A DNA stretch of 64,000 nt, taken from positions 14,820,501-14,884,500 of the forward strand of contig NC_091975.1 of NCBI RefSeq assembly GCF_036711975.1. The letters run 5' to 3'. Position numbers and translations under genes: made by a program. Origin of the DNA: Onthophagus taurus. Taxonomy: Eukaryota > Arthropoda > Insecta > Coleoptera > Scarabaeidae. Positions within the stretch are counted from its first letter, which is position 1. Every line of letters starts with the position of its first letter. Below the pieces are notes generated by a model. The model was not told where the DNA came from, searched no databases, and saw nothing but the letters and a program-made list of their open reading frames with translations. Positions 61,065 through 64,000 of the stretch are shown piece after piece.

Positions 61065-61290
61065 ATAATATGGAGACATAAGTCCCCATATCGCAATAGA
61101 ATAATCCTGACCCGAGGGGCGTATAACCCCTCGGACACTTGTATCGAGGCAACAGCCTCGACATGAAAATCGATTTCTGCACCTTCTAAATTTAAAGATA
61201 GAAATCAATTAAAAAATGAAATTAAACTCCGAAGGGAGACCTAATTTTTAATGGGGGGGGCAGGAGCCTCCCCGCTATCTCCTCCACTAT
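61065..61290. other. Cluster of GC-rich hairpins
   Basis: Several short stems in a row within very AT-rich DNA: TATGG.GAC…GTC.CCATA (about 61068-61090), CCGAGGGG…CCCCTCGG (about 61114-61136), TCGAGGC…GCCTCGA (about 61144-61161), and a G-run/C-run pair (GGGGGGGG…CCTCCCCGC, 61252-61276). Could be a replication, packaging or transcription-termination region of the P2 element, or structured RNA. Function unknown. Confidence 0.6.
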
Positions 61291-61435
61291 TAGTTTAACT
61301 GAATAAATATGAATTTTAAACTCAAAACTTAAACTAAACTTTAACAATTTAGAGCTCACCTCTTTGATTATACATAGTTAACAAAAAAATGCGGTAAAAC
61401 GGTATTGCATAAGGCTTTATACCCTTTACAGAGTA

Positions 61436-61532
61436 TACCCTTATCAAGTGTGTGGTTTCCTAAGGAAACAACTTGGGTGCAACGTTCTTATGCTGCAAAC
61501 CCTTATCAAATGTGGTTTCTTAAGGAAAAAGA
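61436..61532. repeat. Direct repeat pair with palindromic core
   Basis: CCCTTATCAAGTGTG…GTTTCCTAAGGAAAC at about 61438-61470 and CCCTTATCAAATGTGGTTTC at about 61500-61530. The first copy includes the palindrome GTTTCCT-A-AGGAAAC; the second reads GTTTCTTAAGGAAA. Lies just past the 3' end of the integrase gene. Confidence 0.6.
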
Positions 61533-61615
61533 AACTCGAGTAAAATTCCATAAAATAGACGTTTAAAAAATTAAATTTTATTTAAAAAAATAATTCACAT
61601 CGATATAAAAAAATG

Positions 61616-62528
61616 TTATGATATATCTTTATTTGATATCCAAGAATTATGGGATAAATCGAATCCTAACCATTTTACGTACAACTTTCACGAGGTAAAC
61701 GTTGGGTTGAGCGGCCCTTTGAAGTTCGAATTCGTAAAAAGCGCCTTTAATCGGCTGGCCACGCACATCCTCCAATAAATATGAAATTGGATTTGTGATA
61801 TTCACTTTAACGATTTTAAACAATTCGGCGGTCCAGTTGGGCAGATATCCTTTATCAAACACATGTTTATATTTACTGATACGAACAGCGTCTCCAACTC
61901 TAAACTTTCCTCTGCCGGCAATTTTAATATGATTGTACACTGTATCGAGAAGTTTATTCTCTACCGATTTCGAATTTATTTCAGACGGTTTCATTTTCGT
62001 AGTCGAATGTTTCGTACTGTTATATCGAGATGTTATATCCTCCAATAGGTGCACCCATTTATGATTTCCATATAGACTGAAGAACTTGTAGATTCTTTGT
62101 TTAACGGTTCGAATTACACGTTCAGCCATCGACGCTTTCATAACGCTATACGATGAAAAATGATTAATTTTAAAATCCGACATCAACCGTTTAAATTGAC
62201 TGTTGTAGAACTCTTTGCCCTGATCGGTTTGTAGATTTCGAGGCGCGCGACCGTCGTCTGTGAGAATTGAGCGTAGCGCTGCGGTGACGTCCGTAGAATT
62301 TTTACTTTTTAACGGACGCGTCCAAAGAAACTTGGAGAAACAGTCTATAACCACTAATATATATTTATATCCGGAATTCAATCTGGCAAACTCAATCATT
62401 TCAATTAGATCCGCCTGCCATAGATCATCGATCCCCTTCAGGATGGTTCTTCGTCTAGCGAAAATACGTCTAGTGGGGCGATGGAGCTCCTCCACAATGA
62501 CACGTTTCGCATCTGACACCTTCTCCAT
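61616..62528 (-). pseudogene. P2 integrase, Polinton/Maverick type with broken chromodomain
   Basis: ATG 62526-62528 (MEKVSDAKRVIVEELHRP). DDE core intact: WQADLIEM and YILVVIDCFSKFLWTRPL (first Asp), RNLQTDQGKEFYNSQF (second Asp), SMAERVIRTVKQR (Glu), then HSTTKMKPSEINSK, VGDAVRISKYKHVF and LPNWTAELFKIV. The main frame stops at 61647, but the next frame reads YVKWLGFDLSHNSWISN to TAA at 61616-61618: this is the core of a chromodomain, the usual C-terminal module of Polinton integrases. A small deletion with frameshift near 61680 separates it. Catalytic part could be functional; chromodomain targeting lost unless this is a sequence error. Supports assignment of P2 to Polinton/Maverick-like elements. 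Confidence 0.85.
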
Positions 62529-62544
62529 TGTGACAATTAAGGTT

Positions 62545-63154
62545 TGAGACCAACCTTTTTCTCTAATATATCAAGTCGGGAAAATATAGCGGAATGCATG
62601 AGGTCAACTCGCGACTTTTGCGCACCGATCGACTGTCGTATATTCGATATGAGCGTATAATCACCGATAGACGATTTGTAATGCGATTTAGATTCAAAGG
62701 TATATCGGTGTTTACCGTTTTAATTAGCGATGCGATCTGTCCGGTCTTAGATGGGTCTAATAAATTCGATACATCTTCGATATTCGATTTGTTAAGCTTT
62801 ACTTGATTTAATAAATTAGTGAATTCCGTTTTAATTGCGTCCCCCAACTTTGTTAATCGATCGGAAAGTTGAGTTAAATCACCAGAGACGTCCGAGTAAT
62901 TTCGATTAATAACATCTGTGAACTTTGTCGCCGTATCAGTTAATTCGTTGGAAATTTCGGTAATTTTTACGCCGCTAACATAAATTTTAGCATGCAGATT
63001 TTTAATATCGGATACCCAATGCGATTTTAAATTTAAAATCTGATCCTCGATCGCTTCGATTGAAGGCTTTAAATTTCCAGAAACTTGAAGATCGATATAT
63101 TTCTTGCTGGCATCGAATTCATCACGTAGGGTTTGAATCTCCGAAGTAGTATAA
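62545..63154 (-). pseudogene. P2 long coiled-coil gene, frameshifted
   Basis: Minus strand, upstream of the integrase. From about 63154: SEIQTLRDEFDASKKYIDL, IEAIEDQILNLKSHWVSDI, ITEISNELTDTATKFTDVI, LTQLSDRLTKLGDAIKTEF, LNQVKLNKSNIEDVSNLL, all heptad-like. A one-base shift near 62668 leads to IGDYTLISNIRQSIG … SRLDILEKKVG, the ending shared with P1. About 200 residues; no ATG is evident upstream, so the N-terminus is undefined. May be a fibre-like structural protein or an accessory of integration. Function not known. Confidence 0.6.
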
Positions 63155-63339
63155 GAAGGAGAGTTCTGGAGCAGGATTATCCCATATCTTGCGCTCTGTG
63201 ATTGGTTGAAATGCCAATATGGCGGTCAAAAATTTAGTAACTTTTAGGGATTTTCATTTTACATGTTGTCAATGAATCTCAATTATGTTGGTACTACTGA
63301 GGGTGGAGGGAATGCAAATTTTTTTAATATAAATAAAAG

Positions 63340-63380
63340 TAGGGTGACCGTCAATATATAAAAATTACGATTTATGATTC
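63340..63380 (+). promoter_or_regulatory. TATA promoter of the PPP1R15-like gene
   Basis: TATATAAAAATT at about 63354-63365, some 125 bp before the ATG at 63487, with a CCAATATGG (NF-Y/CCAAT-like) box at about 63220. A splice-donor-like GGTGAGTAA occurs at about 63468, between promoter and ATG; no acceptor is seen before the ATG. Confidence 0.45.
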
Positions 63381-63486
63381 GTGCTACAATTAGGACTAAG
63401 TGTGTGAAAGTGAAAGGAGAATTAAAAAAAAAAACAACAAACGTTACAGTGAACTTGTATTTTAAAGGTGAGTAATATACATTGAA

Positions 63487-63681
63487 ATGAAGCGTGTTAA
63501 ATTTAAAGAAGATTTAGATGTGTATTATATTGATGAAGACGAATATAGCAAAAATGCTAGAAACGGATCGGAATGGTTGCAAGCAGCTGCAGATAGGTAT
63601 CGTTTTAAGAGACGTATTGAAGAAACTGAAAAATTATTGTATGAAATATTACGTAAAAAAAATGAGAAATTAAATAAATAA
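63487..63681 (+). CDS. Stand-alone PPP1R15/GADD34-like core protein (64 residues)
   Basis: ATG 63487, TAA 63679. The protein starts MKRVKFKEDLDVYYI: RVKF is a consensus RVxF docking motif for protein phosphatase 1, at residues 3-6, followed by a hydrophobic strand. After an acidic linker comes ARNGSEWLQAAADRYRFKRR (residues 22-41) and IEETEKLLYEIL. Spacing of RVxF, Ala-Arg-x-Gly, Trp and a Asp-Arg-x-Arg-Phe-x-Arg-Arg-Ile helix is that of the C-terminal core of PPP1R15 (GADD34/CReP), which brings PP1 to phosphorylated eIF2alpha. Host PPP1R15 proteins are several hundred residues; here only the core exists, as in the short viral members of this family. Expected role: reverse eIF2alpha phosphorylation and keep translation going. 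Assignment from motif spacing; no search made. Confidence 0.7.
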   Translation: MKRVKFKEDLDVYYIDEDEYSKNARNGSEWLQAAADRYRFKRRIEETEKLLYEILRKKNEKLNK

Positions 63682-63714
63682 AACACTTTAAATGGTATTT
63701 AATATATTATTTAT

Positions 63715-64000
63715 TTAAATATGTAATCTTATGTATGGTTCTATTAGGTTTAAAACATCTACATAATCTTGTGTGTTTGTAGAGGGCCAATGTGCCGAAT
63801 CAGGACCGGATTGCCATCCAACTGGTTTCCCTTTAGCTCCATTTCTCATGTTGTTTATTAACCATGCCATTATATTCTGGTGTGATATTCGCGACAGTGG
63901 CTCAAAGTTAAATTCATAGTTGAGTGCTTTGAAAACTTGTATACATCTTTTTACAAATTCATTGTCTGCACAATAGAATGCATCGCAAATCAATTTATCA
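63715..64000 (-). CDS. Unidentified gene, C-terminal part, runs off the right edge
   Basis: The minus-strand frame is open from the window edge to the stop at 63715. It reads LICDAFYCADNEFVKRCIQVF, LSRISHQNIMAWLINNMRNG, WQSGPDSAHWPSTNTQDY, VDVLNLIEPYIRLHI. About 95 residues visible, no start codon in the window. Convergent with the PPP1R15-like gene, with only 33 bp between the two stop codons. Not recognised. Confidence 0.5.
   Translation of the reverse strand, partial: DKLICDAFYCADNEFVKRCIQVFKALNYEFNFEPLSRISHQNIMAWLINNMRNGAKGKPVGWQSGPDSAHWPSTNTQDYVDVLNLIEPYIRLHI

Overview
The window reads as AT-rich nuclear DNA of an insect. The evidence is a cluster of decayed insect odorant-receptor (7tm_6) genes with GT-AG introns of about 56 bp, insect-type retroelements, an alpha-tubulin fragment and an F-like (errantivirus-type) envelope remnant. 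A beetle or another AT-rich insect is plausible, but the order cannot be fixed from sequence alone. Almost nothing here looks like an intact host gene. The window is a repeat-dominated, degenerating region.

Layout. 1-19478 is a minisatellite of about 28 bp per unit, with larger tandem duplications and five blocks where the unit flips orientation. 19805-20649 is the 3' part of an unidentified coiled-coil gene. 21463-21976 is a foldback element. 22090-24338 is the 3' part of a Ty3/gypsy errantivirus-like element (integrase end, truncated F-like envelope, possible LTR). 24339-27401 is a first Polinton/Maverick-like element (P1): broken integrase, coiled-coil gene, double-jelly-roll capsid-like gene, and two small genes. 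27587-31000 holds odorant-receptor remnant OR-A, hit by a foldback element and an LTR-like insert. 32155-33779 is a second 28-bp array with direct and inverted arms, abutting an alpha-tubulin C-terminal fragment. 34935-37120 holds two oppositely oriented gypsy remnants. 37603-38576 is receptor remnant OR-B, followed by a Tigger/pogo tail and a DDE_3 transposase remnant. 41007-45979 is a complete young Ty3/gypsy insertion (205-bp LTRs, AATG target duplication) with broken coding frames. 46650-48440 is another DDE_3 transposon remnant. 49488-53512 is a nearly full-length LINE with an SGNH-esterase ORF1. 54349-56243 is OR-C, 57211-57591 is OR-D, cut by a LINE fragment at 57592-58080.

58087 to the right edge is the most interesting part: a second Polinton-like gene cluster (P2). 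It carries two tandemly duplicated small genes of one family, a possible membrane peptide, a two-exon gene, a hairpin-rich spacer, an integrase with a remnant chromodomain, and a long coiled-coil gene. Next to these, behind its own TATA box, is a 64-codon gene that looks like a stand-alone version of the PP1-binding and eIF2alpha-phosphatase core of PPP1R15/GADD34 proteins. A further unidentified gene runs off the right edge. If the small PPP1R15-like gene belongs to the element, it would be a captured regulator of the host translation-shutdown response carried by a capsid-encoding mobile element.

P1 and P2 share the integrase and coiled-coil module in the same order and orientation but retain different other genes, so together they sample one element family: integration (integrase), capsid (P1), putative nucleic-acid-binding proteins (P2) and host-interaction genes (P2). 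All functional statements beyond visible motifs are inference, because no searches could be run.
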